From positions 1 to 64,000 of the forward strand of contig CAIRSA010000126.1 of assembly GCA_903881085.1 (NCBI GenBank): a DNA stretch of 64,000 nucleotides, written 5' to 3'. Positions 43,361 to 51,886 of the stretch are shown in pieces. Position numbers and translations under genes: made by a program. Source of the DNA: an uncultured Acidobacteriia bacterium (GTDB lineage Bacteria > Acidobacteriota > Terriglobia > Bryobacterales > Bryobacteraceae). The stretch's first letter is position 1, and every line of letters starts with the position of its first letter. The notes beneath the pieces are model-generated. The model was given only the letters and a program-made list of their open reading frames with translations. It ran no database searches and was not told the origin of the DNA.

Positions 43361-43990
43361 ATGAGCCAAGGAATTTGCAGTATTTGTGGAACGACAGTGA
43401 AGCGGGTTGAGATGACTCGCCACATACAACGTTGCGGCGTTCCGGACCCAAAGGCCCCCGTTACAAAGCGACCGGCCAATCCCAGCTTTCATTTGTTTGT
43501 TGACGGCCGTTATGCCAAAAAGTATTGGATGCATTTGGCCGTCCCAGCAGATTCGCCCTTATCTACGTTGGACGCCTTCCTGCGCCGAATTTGGCTCGAA
43601 TGCTGCGACCACATGAGTGCGTTCACCATCGACGGAGACGAGTATTCCGAATCAATGGATGAATCACTGGACGAGATCATTAAACCAGGAATGGTGTTCA
43701 CCTATGAGTACGATTTTGGCTCAACCACGGAACTGATTATCAAGGTTGCCGGATATCGAGACGCCCCCGGGAAAAAACAGAGTGTGGAATTGCTTGCCAG
43801 AAACGATGCCCCGGTTGTCGTTTGTCAGATCTGCGGCGCTCTGCCTGCAACACAAATCTGTGCGGACTGTAATGACAATGACAAAGGGTGGCTGTGCGAC
43901 ACTTGCGCCGAGGCGCATGACTGCGGAACGGAGATGTGCATGCCGATTCCGAATTCGCCGCGTGCCGGCGTGTGTGGATATACGGGTTAG
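43361..43990 (+). CDS. pRiA4b ORF-3-like protein with zinc-finger ends
   Basis: A 209-residue protein. An N-terminal C2HC-type finger (CSICGTTVKRVEMTRHIQRC) is followed by a plasmid pRiA4b ORF-3-like domain (~35-135; LDAFLRRIWLECCDHMSAFT and MVFTYEYDFGSTTELIIKV). A C-terminal cysteine-rich module (CQICGALPATQICADC, then WLCDTCAEAHDCG) completes it. The role is unknown. Start 43361 (MSQGICSI) has AAGG just upstream; 43349 is an in-frame alternative overlapping the previous stop. Base composition is lower in G than in the neighbours, hinting at transfer. Confidence 0.8.
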   Translation: MSQGICSICGTTVKRVEMTRHIQRCGVPDPKAPVTKRPANPSFHLFVDGRYAKKYWMHLAVPADSPLSTLDAFLRRIWLECCDHMSAFTIDGDEYSESMDESLDEIIKPGMVFTYEYDFGSTTELIIKVAGYRDAPGKKQSVELLARNDAPVVVCQICGALPATQICADCNDNDKGWLCDTCAEAHDCGTEMCMPIPNSPRAGVCGYTG

Positions 43991-44562
43991 AATTCCAGCT
44001 TGCCTTTGTAGATCAGGTCCTTCAGTGGGAAGCGCGCTTCGCGGTAGGGGCTGGAAAGGCCTGGTACGTAGACCTGGATGTCGAGCGATTTGTCGTTCGG
44101 CGAGACTTCGCGCGGGAAGATGAGGCGCAGATAGGGATCGGTGCGCGACGGCGCGAAGTGGCCGGAGAGTTTGAACTTGCGGCGCCCCACTTTCAGCTGG
44201 CACTGGTCTTCCATTTTCTTGATTTCGGCGGCGTCATCGGGGAACTCGCTTTGTTGAAGCTTCACGGCGACGGCGATGATCTGGCCTTCGTTTTCGCGCA
44301 GCAGCAGTTCATAGTCCTCGTGCATGTTGTCCACCGGTCCGCCGGCGCGCACGTAGCGGCGGCGCACCTCGACTTCCGCTATGCGCATGGGCGCGGCGGT
44401 GGCCAGGTAGAGGATCGCCGGCGGCGCGGTGCCGGAGGTGCGAATCGTCTGCGCCCACGGGGAATCGGAGACAAAGGTGTCCAGTTCCTGCAGCGTCCAA
44501 TCGGTGGACGGCTTGGTTTCCCAAAAGCGCGCGGCCATCAACAAAAAGAGTGTGAGCAACAT
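43987..44562 (-). CDS. Hypothetical exported protein
   Basis: A 191-residue protein with a short hydrophobic N-terminus (MLLTLFLLMAARFWETKPST) that may be a signal or anchor. A WTLQELDTFVSDSPWAQTIR segment follows, then a beta-rich region ending FPLKDLIYKGKLEF. No family recognised, although 'W-x-x-x-E...DSPWA' N-termini occur in several acidobacterial exported proteins. It overlaps the end of the convergent pRiA4b-like gene by 4 bp and is divergent from 44600. Confidence 0.65.
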   Translation of the reverse strand: MLLTLFLLMAARFWETKPSTDWTLQELDTFVSDSPWAQTIRTSGTAPPAILYLATAAPMRIAEVEVRRRYVRAGGPVDNMHEDYELLLRENEGQIIAVAVKLQQSEFPDDAAEIKKMEDQCQLKVGRRKFKLSGHFAPSRTDPYLRLIFPREVSPNDKSLDIQVYVPGLSSPYREARFPLKDLIYKGKLEF

Positions 44563-44599
44563 AGTCAGGGTTACCTCAATTATGATACGTTCCTAGGTG

Positions 44600-45625
44600 A
44601 TGGCGGAAACAACATATCGCAACCGGCGCGCGGTTCAGCTTGAGAACGAACAGGTGCGCGTAACCGTGATGGTGGAAGGCGGCCATGTGGCCGAGATTTT
44701 GGACAAGAAGACGGGCGTGAATCCGCTGTGGACGCCGCCGTGGCCGACGATTGAGCCTTCGTCGTACGACGCGGCGAAGCATCCTGAATACGGCGCGGAC
44801 GCGGAGAGCAAGCTGCTGGCGGGGATCATGGGGCATAACCTGTGCCTGGATATTTTTGGCGGCGTGTCGGCCGAGGAGGCTGCGGCGGGGTTGACGGTGC
44901 ATGGCGAGGCTTCGGTGGCGGAGCATGCGATCGAGTCGTCGGCCAATGCGTTGACGATGCGCGCGACGTTTCCGCATGCGCAGTTGGCGTTCACTCGGAC
45001 GATGTCGCTGGAAGGCGACACGGTCACGTTTGACGAGACGGTGGAGAACCTGACGGCGACGGACCGGCCCATCGGCTGGACGCAGCACGTGACGCTGGGG
45101 CCGCCGTTTATCGAGGTGGGTCGGACGCGGTTCGATGCGCCGTGCACGCGGTCGAAGGTGTTTGAGGGCGAGTTCGGGGCGGACGGGTATATGAAGACCG
45201 CGGCGGAGTTCGATTGGCCGATGGCTCCGACGAAGGACGGCGGGGCGGTGGATATGCGGACTTATATCGATGCTCCAGTGTCGGGCGCGTACAGTGCGCA
45301 TTTGATGGACCCGGCGCGGGAGAGCGTGTATTTTTCGGCGTGGTCGCCTACGCATAAGGTGCTGTTTGGGTATGAGTGGACGCGAGCGGATTTTCCTTGG
45401 CTGGGGATTTGGGAGGAGAACCATAGCCGCACGAACACGCCTTGGAATGGGCAGGCGTTGACGCGTGGGATGGAGTTTGGTGTGTCTCCGATGCCGGAGA
45501 CACGGCGACAGATGATAGATCGCGGGGGGATGTTTGGCGTGCCGGGGTACCGGTGGATTCCGGCGCGAGGGCGGGTTGCGGTGCGGTACAGCGCGTTTGT
45601 TCGCGTTTCAGAAACAGGCATTTGA
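44600..45625 (+). CDS. Galactose mutarotase-like / aldose epimerase-fold protein
   Basis: A 341-residue protein without a signal peptide. The pattern NEQVRVTVMVEGGHVAEILD, VTFDETVENLTATDRPIGWT and a late LFGYEWTRADFPWLGIWEEN match the aldose-1-epimerase/mutarotase superfamily beta-sandwich (DUF4432-like). The catalytic His and Glu of true mutarotases cannot be placed with certainty. An ATG at 44600 and a GTG at 44597 are adjacent. It lies 25 bp before the Oar-like receptor and may act on the sugar taken up there (inference). Confidence 0.65.
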   Translation: MAETTYRNRRAVQLENEQVRVTVMVEGGHVAEILDKKTGVNPLWTPPWPTIEPSSYDAAKHPEYGADAESKLLAGIMGHNLCLDIFGGVSAEEAAAGLTVHGEASVAEHAIESSANALTMRATFPHAQLAFTRTMSLEGDTVTFDETVENLTATDRPIGWTQHVTLGPPFIEVGRTRFDAPCTRSKVFEGEFGADGYMKTAAEFDWPMAPTKDGGAVDMRTYIDAPVSGAYSAHLMDPARESVYFSAWSPTHKVLFGYEWTRADFPWLGIWEENHSRTNTPWNGQALTRGMEFGVSPMPETRRQMIDRGGMFGVPGYRWIPARGRVAVRYSAFVRVSETGI

Positions 45626-45650
45626 GCATTGGTGTTGAAGGAGGTCGAAG

Positions 45651-48600
45651 ATGGACGTTCCTCGTAAGAACATGGCGCCTCGATGGGCCATACTGATTTC
45701 GCTTCTGATTGGCGCGGCGGCTTATGGGCAATACCGCGCCGGCATTCAAGGGACAGTAACCGATCCCAGCGGCGCGCTGGTTCCTGGCGCGGCGATCACG
45801 CTCACCAGCAATGAGACGAACATCGCGCGATCCACCAAGACCACCGAAAGCGGAGTCTTCAACTTCGCCGGGCTGGCTCCGGGCACTTACAAAGTAGCCG
45901 TCGAGCGGACCGGCTTTTCAAAGAAGATTCTCAGTGACGTTCGGGTTGACGCGGAACAGACGCGCGCCCTCAATGTCCAGTTGGAGCCGGGCCAGGTTAC
46001 GGAATCAGTGACCGTGTCCGAGAGCTCGGTGCCTTTGATCGACACGCAGTCGGCGCTCATCGGCGGGACGCTGGGCGAACGCGAAATCGAAAATCTGCCG
46101 TCGATGGGCCGCGATCCATTTCAGTTGATGCGGCTGGCGCCTGGCGTGTTCGGCGATGGAGCGCAGACGAACACGGGTGGCACCACGCAGATGCCGGGTT
46201 CGAACCGGCCGTCGGCTGGTCCGGCGAATAGCATCTTCTTCATTGAGAACGGCCCTCAGATTACGGCTAACGGTACGCGTCCGAATTCGAATCTGATTCA
46301 GGTGGATGGCGTGGGCGTGAACAGCGTGTCGTGGGGCGGGTCGGCCGTGCTGACTCCGAATGAAGAGTCGATCAAAGAAGTGCGCGTCATTGCGAGCAAC
46401 TACACCGCGGAGAACGGGCGCAGCAGCGGCGCGCAGATCATGATCATCTCGAAGAACGGCACCAACGAATTTCACGGCAGCGGATTCTTCAAGTGGCACC
46501 GGCCGGGTTTGAATGCGTTTCAGCGCTGGAACGGTCCTGGTAATCCGACGCCGGTACGGCGCGATGCGAACCGCTTCAACCAACAGGGCGGCGGCATTGG
46601 CGGGCCGATTGTGAAGAACAAGCTGTTCTCGTTTTTCTCGTACGAAACGCTGCGCAACTCCAGCATCGGGTCGGGCACACAGTGGTTTGAAACGCCGCAG
46701 TTCCTGCAATCCGCCGGGCGCACGGGAAGCATCGCACGCAGGACGCTTTCGTTTCCAGGGCAGACTCCGCTGGCGGCCGGATTGTCGAATCTGACCTGCG
46801 CGCAGGCGGGACTTGCGGCCACGCAGTGCAAGGATGTTTCAGGCGGGCTTGATATCGGTTCGCCTTTGTCCACAGCACTGGGCACTACGGACCCAACGTT
46901 TGGCCAGTCGGGCACACCGTTCGGCATTGGCGGCGGTTTCGACGGAGTACCCGATGTGATGCGGGTGATTACGGCGACACCCAGCAAATCGAAGAACCAG
47001 CAGTTCAACGGGAGGCTGGATTATCAGGCAACCTCGCGCGATTTGATTGCATTCAGCATTTACAGCGTGCCGACTACGGCCAACACCGTCAACGGACGCG
47101 CGCGCGATGCCAGCCATTGGACCAGCGAGAGGCTGTCGCAATCGTGGACCGGCATTTGGAATCACACCATCTCGCCCACCATGTTGAATGAAGCGCGCTT
47201 CGGAAAGAGCGGCTGGAACTACGACGAATTAGCGTCGAATGCCTTGCCGTGGGGGTTGCCGACGAGCACGCTTGACGCGTTCGGGAACGTCGCATTGCCG
47301 GGATGGGGGCTGGCCGGACCGGGCATCTTCGATCAGGGTACGTGGACAGCGCGCGATACGCTGAGCCGGATTCAAGGGCGGCACTCATTCAAGTTTGGCG
47401 GCGAGTTTTCGCGCTCAAAGTTTCTCGATACGACCACGGGCGCGGCGCGGCCCACTTACAACTTCCGCAACCTGTGGAATTACGCCAACGATGCGCCGTA
47501 TCAGGAGACGGGTAACTTCGATCCACTGACTGGCAAGCCTTCCGATAACCGCAAAAATCTGCGGTTCAACAACATGGCTTTCTATGTGCAGGACGATTGG
47601 AAGCTCAGGCCGAATCTTACGATCAACTTTGGTTTGCGTTGGGAATATTACTCGCCCCTGAGTGAGTTGAATGGCCAGATCAGTAACCCCGTGCTAGGGC
47701 AGGGTTCCGCGGCGCTGACCGGACTTGCCATCAAAAAGGGCGGCGACCTGACCGGGACCTCGAAGAAGAATTTCGGTCCGCAGGTGGGTTTCGCCTGGGC
47801 GCCGAATCGGCGGATGGCGGTGCGCGGCGGCTTTGGCGTCGGCTTTAACACGCAACAGCTGGCCACTTTGTCGAACGGCCGAAGCAATCCGCCGTTCACA
47901 CAGAGCCTGACATTGAACTCCACGAATTGCTGCATTCTGTATGCCGTGCCGGGCGACATCAATGCGTTTACAGGCTATCCTTCGAACCCGGCAACGATCA
48001 ATACATTCGATGCGGTATCGGGGCTGCCGAACTCGTCGATTGGCGGCGCGAAGGTCAACTTACAGGGCTTCCCGGCGTTCCAGAACACGCCGACCACTTA
48101 TCGTTATTCCGTGGATGTGCAGTATGATTTGGGACATGCGTGGATGGCCAACATTGGCTACCAGGGCAGCCAGAGCCGCAATTACAGCCTGCAGTTGCCG
48201 CTGCACTTCCTCTATTCAGCCAATCCGAACCCGAAGGTGAACACGCTGGCGTGGTTTACCAATGAGGGTTCGGCAAGCCACAACGCAATGCTGGCGCAAG
48301 TGCAACATCGCTTTTCAAAAGCGTTCACGATTGACTTCCAGTACCGGCTGAACCGCACGACGGACCAGGGTTCGCAGGATTACTACACGGATCCGTATCC
48401 GTTCGACATCAATACGTGGAAGGGACCGGCTGACAACGACGTGACGCACAACTTCAAGCTGTTTGGCGTGTGGAAGCCGACGCTGTTCCGCGGCAGTCAC
48501 AACTGGATGGAAAAGGTAGCGGGGAACTGGACGCTGAGCGGCATCATGAACGCGCACTCCGGTTTTCCGTGGACCCCCACTTACAACACGCGGGTCGACC

Positions 48601-49049
48601 TTCTTTATCCGAACAGCGGATACCGTAACTTGCGGCCGGGGTCGTATCTGGGCGGGGCGGGCAGCGACACAAGTAACAGCACCTTTGAAGCACCGAATGG
48701 TAATTTCCCCAAAGGGGCACTGACTTACTTCACGTTGCCTACGTTTGCCACAACGGGCATTCCGCCGGCGCCCGGTGTTACACGGAATAGTTTCCGCGGG
48801 CCTGGCTATTTCGGCTTCGATGCCACGCTGGCGAAGGCGTTCGCTTTGCCGCGGGTGAAAGGGTTGGGCGAAAACGCAAAGCTTAATTTGCAGATGAACG
48901 CATACAACGTGTTCAACAAAGTAAACTTGAATCCGACGCCGACCACGGCCATCAGCAACGATGGCGTTACCAGCAATCCGCAGTTCGGGCAGGTGCAGGG
49001 AGCCTTCGCGGGGCGGATTGTAGAGTTGCAGGCGCGCTTTAGTTTTTAG
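45651..49049 (+). CDS. Oar-like TonB-dependent outer-membrane receptor
   Basis: A 1,132-residue outer-membrane protein. A signal peptide (ILISLLIGAAAYGQ) is followed by a carboxypeptidase-regulatory-like Ig domain (~30-115; GTVTDPSGALVPGAAITLTS). A plug-like region follows (~120-260; IENLPSMGRDPFQLMRLAPG), then a long beta-barrel ending in an aromatic strand (GRIVELQARFSF). This is the acidobacterial counterpart of SusC/Oar proteins and probably imports oligosaccharide or peptide. A GGAGG precedes the ATG at 45651. It is followed 22 bp later by a sulfatase. Confidence 0.9.
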   Translation: MDVPRKNMAPRWAILISLLIGAAAYGQYRAGIQGTVTDPSGALVPGAAITLTSNETNIARSTKTTESGVFNFAGLAPGTYKVAVERTGFSKKILSDVRVDAEQTRALNVQLEPGQVTESVTVSESSVPLIDTQSALIGGTLGEREIENLPSMGRDPFQLMRLAPGVFGDGAQTNTGGTTQMPGSNRPSAGPANSIFFIENGPQITANGTRPNSNLIQVDGVGVNSVSWGGSAVLTPNEESIKEVRVIASNYTAENGRSSGAQIMIISKNGTNEFHGSGFFKWHRPGLNAFQRWNGPGNPTPVRRDANRFNQQGGGIGGPIVKNKLFSFFSYETLRNSSIGSGTQWFETPQFLQSAGRTGSIARRTLSFPGQTPLAAGLSNLTCAQAGLAATQCKDVSGGLDIGSPLSTALGTTDPTFGQSGTPFGIGGGFDGVPDVMRVITATPSKSKNQQFNGRLDYQATSRDLIAFSIYSVPTTANTVNGRARDASHWTSERLSQSWTGIWNHTISPTMLNEARFGKSGWNYDELASNALPWGLPTSTLDAFGNVALPGWGLAGPGIFDQGTWTARDTLSRIQGRHSFKFGGEFSRSKFLDTTTGAARPTYNFRNLWNYANDAPYQETGNFDPLTGKPSDNRKNLRFNNMAFYVQDDWKLRPNLTINFGLRWEYYSPLSELNGQISNPVLGQGSAALTGLAIKKGGDLTGTSKKNFGPQVGFAWAPNRRMAVRGGFGVGFNTQQLATLSNGRSNPPFTQSLTLNSTNCCILYAVPGDINAFTGYPSNPATINTFDAVSGLPNSSIGGAKVNLQGFPAFQNTPTTYRYSVDVQYDLGHAWMANIGYQGSQSRNYSLQLPLHFLYSANPNPKVNTLAWFTNEGSASHNAMLAQVQHRFSKAFTIDFQYRLNRTTDQGSQDYYTDPYPFDINTWKGPADNDVTHNFKLFGVWKPTLFRGSHNWMEKVAGNWTLSGIMNAHSGFPWTPTYNTRVDLLYPNSGYRNLRPGSYLGGAGSDTSNSTFEAPNGNFPKGALTYFTLPTFATTGIPPAPGVTRNSFRGPGYFGFDATLAKAFALPRVKGLGENAKLNLQMNAYNVFNKVNLNPTPTTAISNDGVTSNPQFGQVQGAFAGRIVELQARFSF

Positions 49050-49071
49050 CACATTGGATAGGGGCAAAATC

Positions 49072-50448
49072 ATGAACCGTAGAGATTTCTTAAAGAACAC
49101 AGCCGGCGCTGGCCTAGCTTCCTTGGGCCTGGCGACGAAGGCGCACGCGGCGGGCACGCCGAACTTCGTGATCATTCTGCTGGATGATTCCGGCTGGGCC
49201 GATTTCAAGCCCTTCGGGCATCCGGCGTACGCCACGCCGAACGTGGAGCGACTGGCGAACGAAGGCTGCCGCTTCAATAATTTCTATGTGGCGCAGGCGG
49301 TCTGTTCGGCGTCTCGCTCGGCGCTGCTGAGCGGCTGCTACCCGAGCCGCACCAAAGTGTTTGGCGCGCACGGGCCGGGGGCGCGCGGGCTGGATCCAAG
49401 CTTCGCCACCATGGGGCAGGTGCTGCAGCAGAAAGGCTACAAGACCGCGGTCTTCGGCAAATGGCATATCGGCGATCAGCCCGATACGCGGCCGCCGGCG
49501 CGAGGCTTCGATGAATCGTGCGGGCTCATGTATTCAAACGACATGTGGGAGGTTCATCCGGAAAGCCCGCAGAATTACGCAGGCAAGCCGCTGCAATTCT
49601 GGGAGAATGGCAAAGTCAAAGTGGAGCGAATGACGCCGAAGGAGCAGCCTATGCTCACCACCTGGTACACGGAACATGCAGTGGACTTCATCAACCGCAA
49701 TAAGGCCAATCCGTTTCTGCTGTATGTGCCGCAATCGATGCCGCATGTGCCTCTGTTCCGCAGTGAAAAGTTCAAGGACAAATCGGGCGTTGGCGTGTAC
49801 GGCGATGTGATGATGGAGATCGATTGGTCGATCGGCGAGATTCTGAAGGCGCTGAAGAACAATGGCCTCGACGACAACACCATGGTGGTCTTCACTTCGG
49901 ACAATGGCCCGTGGACCAGCTATGGCAACCATGCCGGCGCCACGCCGTTCCGCGAAGCCAAAGGCACGGGCTTCGATGGCGGCACGCGCAGCGCATGCAT
50001 CGTGCGGTATCCAGGAAAGATCAAAGCGGGGGCGGCTTCGAACAAAGCGTGGGGTACGATCGATCTGTTGCCCACCATCGCAGGCCTGGCCGGCGCGCCG
50101 CTGCCGAAGAACCCCATCGATGGCTTGAATGTTTGGGACGTCATCGCGGATAAGCCCGGTGCTGTGAATCCGCACGAGTTCTACGCGTTCACCACGGGCA
50201 ACCAATTTGAGGCGGTGATGAGCGGCGATGGCCATTGGAAGCTGCATGTGCCGCACAACTATCGGACACTGGTCGAATCGGGCAACAACGGCAAGCCGGG
50301 TGTCTTCCGCCAGGCGTCGATCGGGCTGTCGCTGTTCGACATGGAAAAGGATCCGTTCGAGACTATCAACGTGATCGATCAGTATCCTGAGGTGGCTTCG
50401 CGCATGAAGATGTATGCGGAACAGCACCGCAAACAGTTCTTCCAGTGA
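49072..50448 (+). CDS. Tat-exported arylsulfatase-like sulfatase
   Basis: A 458-residue sulfatase with a twin-arginine leader (MNRRDFLKNTAGAGLASLGL). Metal ligands lie in ILLDDSGWADFKPFGHPAYA, and the formylglycine site is Cys78 in AVCSASRSALLSGCYPSR (C-S-A-S-R form). Further signatures are FGKWHIGD and VFTSDNGPW. The enzyme would remove sulfate from a glycan in the periplasm after formylglycine formation. It differs from the 1547-2935 sulfatase in its C-S-A-S-R rather than C-V-P-S-R motif. Located between the receptor and the glucoamylase-family gene, its stop at 50448 overlaps a GTG. Confidence 0.9.
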   Translation: MNRRDFLKNTAGAGLASLGLATKAHAAGTPNFVIILLDDSGWADFKPFGHPAYATPNVERLANEGCRFNNFYVAQAVCSASRSALLSGCYPSRTKVFGAHGPGARGLDPSFATMGQVLQQKGYKTAVFGKWHIGDQPDTRPPARGFDESCGLMYSNDMWEVHPESPQNYAGKPLQFWENGKVKVERMTPKEQPMLTTWYTEHAVDFINRNKANPFLLYVPQSMPHVPLFRSEKFKDKSGVGVYGDVMMEIDWSIGEILKALKNNGLDDNTMVVFTSDNGPWTSYGNHAGATPFREAKGTGFDGGTRSACIVRYPGKIKAGAASNKAWGTIDLLPTIAGLAGAPLPKNPIDGLNVWDVIADKPGAVNPHEFYAFTTGNQFEAVMSGDGHWKLHVPHNYRTLVESGNNGKPGVFRQASIGLSLFDMEKDPFETINVIDQYPEVASRMKMYAEQHRKQFFQ

Positions 50449-50459
50449 GCTTGAAAACC

Positions 50460-51722
50460 ATGATGACACGTCGCAGTTTGCTCAGCACGATTCCGCTGGC
50501 TTGCGCAGCGGCGGCGAAGCCGAAGCTGACCAGGGAGCAGGACGCGTTTCTGGAAGACCTTTCGCACCGGTCGTTCCTCTTTATGTGGGAACAGGCGGGC
50601 AGCGAAACGGGCTTGGTGCGTGACCGCGCGCTGAGCCACAACCAGGAGCCTGACGCGCGGCCGTGGGCGTCGAGCGCGGCCACTGGCTTCGGCTTATCAG
50701 GCATGTGCATTGCGAGTGAGCGCGGCTGGATCACGCGGGCACAGGCACGCGAGCGGGTGCTGGCCGTGCTCCATTATTACGCCGATAAGGCCTTTCAGGA
50801 ACACGGCTGGTTCTATCACTTTGAGCACTCCGCCACGGGCCAACGCTGGAATAAGAACGAGGTTTCGACAATCGATACGGCGCTGCTACTGGCGGGCATG
50901 ATTAGCGCGCAGGGGTATTTCGATAAGGACGCTGAGATTGCGCGGCTGACCTCCAAGATTTGGGACCGCATGGACTGGAGGTGGATCCAGAACGGCCATC
51001 CCACGATGATCAGCATGCATTGGAAGCCGGAGACCGGATTTTCGCCGCGCTGGTGGGACCACCATTGCGAGCTCGGCATCATGTACCTGCTGGGGATCGC
51101 TTCGAAAACCACTCCGTTGCCGGTGGACTCCTGGTATGCGTGGAAGCGGCCCACCGTGACTTATGCAGGCCAGACCTACATCAGCGGAGCCCCGACTCTG
51201 TTTACGCATCAGTATTCGCAGGCCTGGATCGACTTTCGCGGAAAGCGCGAAAAGCGCGAGCCGCACACCGATTGGTTCGACAACTCTGTGAAGGCCACGC
51301 GGGCGCATCGCCAGTTCTGCCTCGACCTTCGCGAGCAATTCCCCGGCTATTCGGAAAACATCTGGGGCATTACCGCGTCCGATACGGCGAAGGGCTACAA
51401 GGCCTGGGGCGGGCCGCCGGCGAAAGGTCCGATCGATGGATCGGTAGTGCCATGCGCCGCCGGCGGCTCGTTGATGCTGACGCCGGAGATTTGCGTGCCG
51501 GCGTTGATGGAGATGCGCCGGAAGTTTGGCGACAGAGTCTATCAGCGGTATGGATTTGTCGATGCGTTTCATCCCACCAACGGCTGGACCGGCAAGGATG
51601 TTCTTGGCATTGACGCGGGCATCACGCTACTGAGTGCGGAGAACCTGCGCACGGGCTCCGTCTGGAAATGGTTTATGCGGAACGCGCAGGTCCGGCGGGC
51701 AATGGCGGACGTGTTTCGCTAG
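50460..51722 (+). CDS. Glucoamylase-family (GH144-like) exported protein
   Basis: A 420-residue protein with a Tat-type leader (MMTRRSLLSTIPLACAAAA). The family block is LSHRSFLFMWEQAGSETGLV then STIDTALLLAGMISAQGYFD, with the C-terminal YGFVDAFHPTNGWTGKDVLG. This is the glycoamylase/GH144 type, which cleaves beta-1,2-glucans in characterised members. The start could be the GTG at 50445 (overlapping the sulfatase stop) or the ATG at 50460/50463; I chose 50460. Last gene of the 44600-51722 run, followed by a strong inverted repeat. Confidence 0.85.
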   Translation: MMTRRSLLSTIPLACAAAAKPKLTREQDAFLEDLSHRSFLFMWEQAGSETGLVRDRALSHNQEPDARPWASSAATGFGLSGMCIASERGWITRAQARERVLAVLHYYADKAFQEHGWFYHFEHSATGQRWNKNEVSTIDTALLLAGMISAQGYFDKDAEIARLTSKIWDRMDWRWIQNGHPTMISMHWKPETGFSPRWWDHHCELGIMYLLGIASKTTPLPVDSWYAWKRPTVTYAGQTYISGAPTLFTHQYSQAWIDFRGKREKREPHTDWFDNSVKATRAHRQFCLDLREQFPGYSENIWGITASDTAKGYKAWGGPPAKGPIDGSVVPCAAGGSLMLTPEICVPALMEMRRKFGDRVYQRYGFVDAFHPTNGWTGKDVLGIDAGITLLSAENLRTGSVWKWFMRNAQVRRAMADVFR

Positions 51723-51786
51723 GTTCAGACATCCTGGCCTCGACGGAAATTGGGCCGGAAAATGAAAATTCAATTGATCCCGAAGA

Positions 51787-51859
51787 ACCGTTTACTGACG
51801 TGCGCGGCTCGGGGAGAAGCAGGCAACCGCTAACCGCGCCGCGCACGTCAGTAAGCGGT
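51787..51859. repeat. Long inverted repeat between convergent genes
   Basis: Arms of 22 bp (51787-51808 and 51838-51859, one mismatch) share the core ACTGACGTGCGCGGC around a ~29-base loop. It lies between the convergent GH144-like gene and the hybrid kinase gene. It may act as a terminator for both. The two arms read as TDVRG-type peptides, a common sign of dispersed repeats in this group. Confidence 0.75.
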
Positions 51860-51886
51860 TTTGGCTCATGCGATTTTGCGAAGAGG

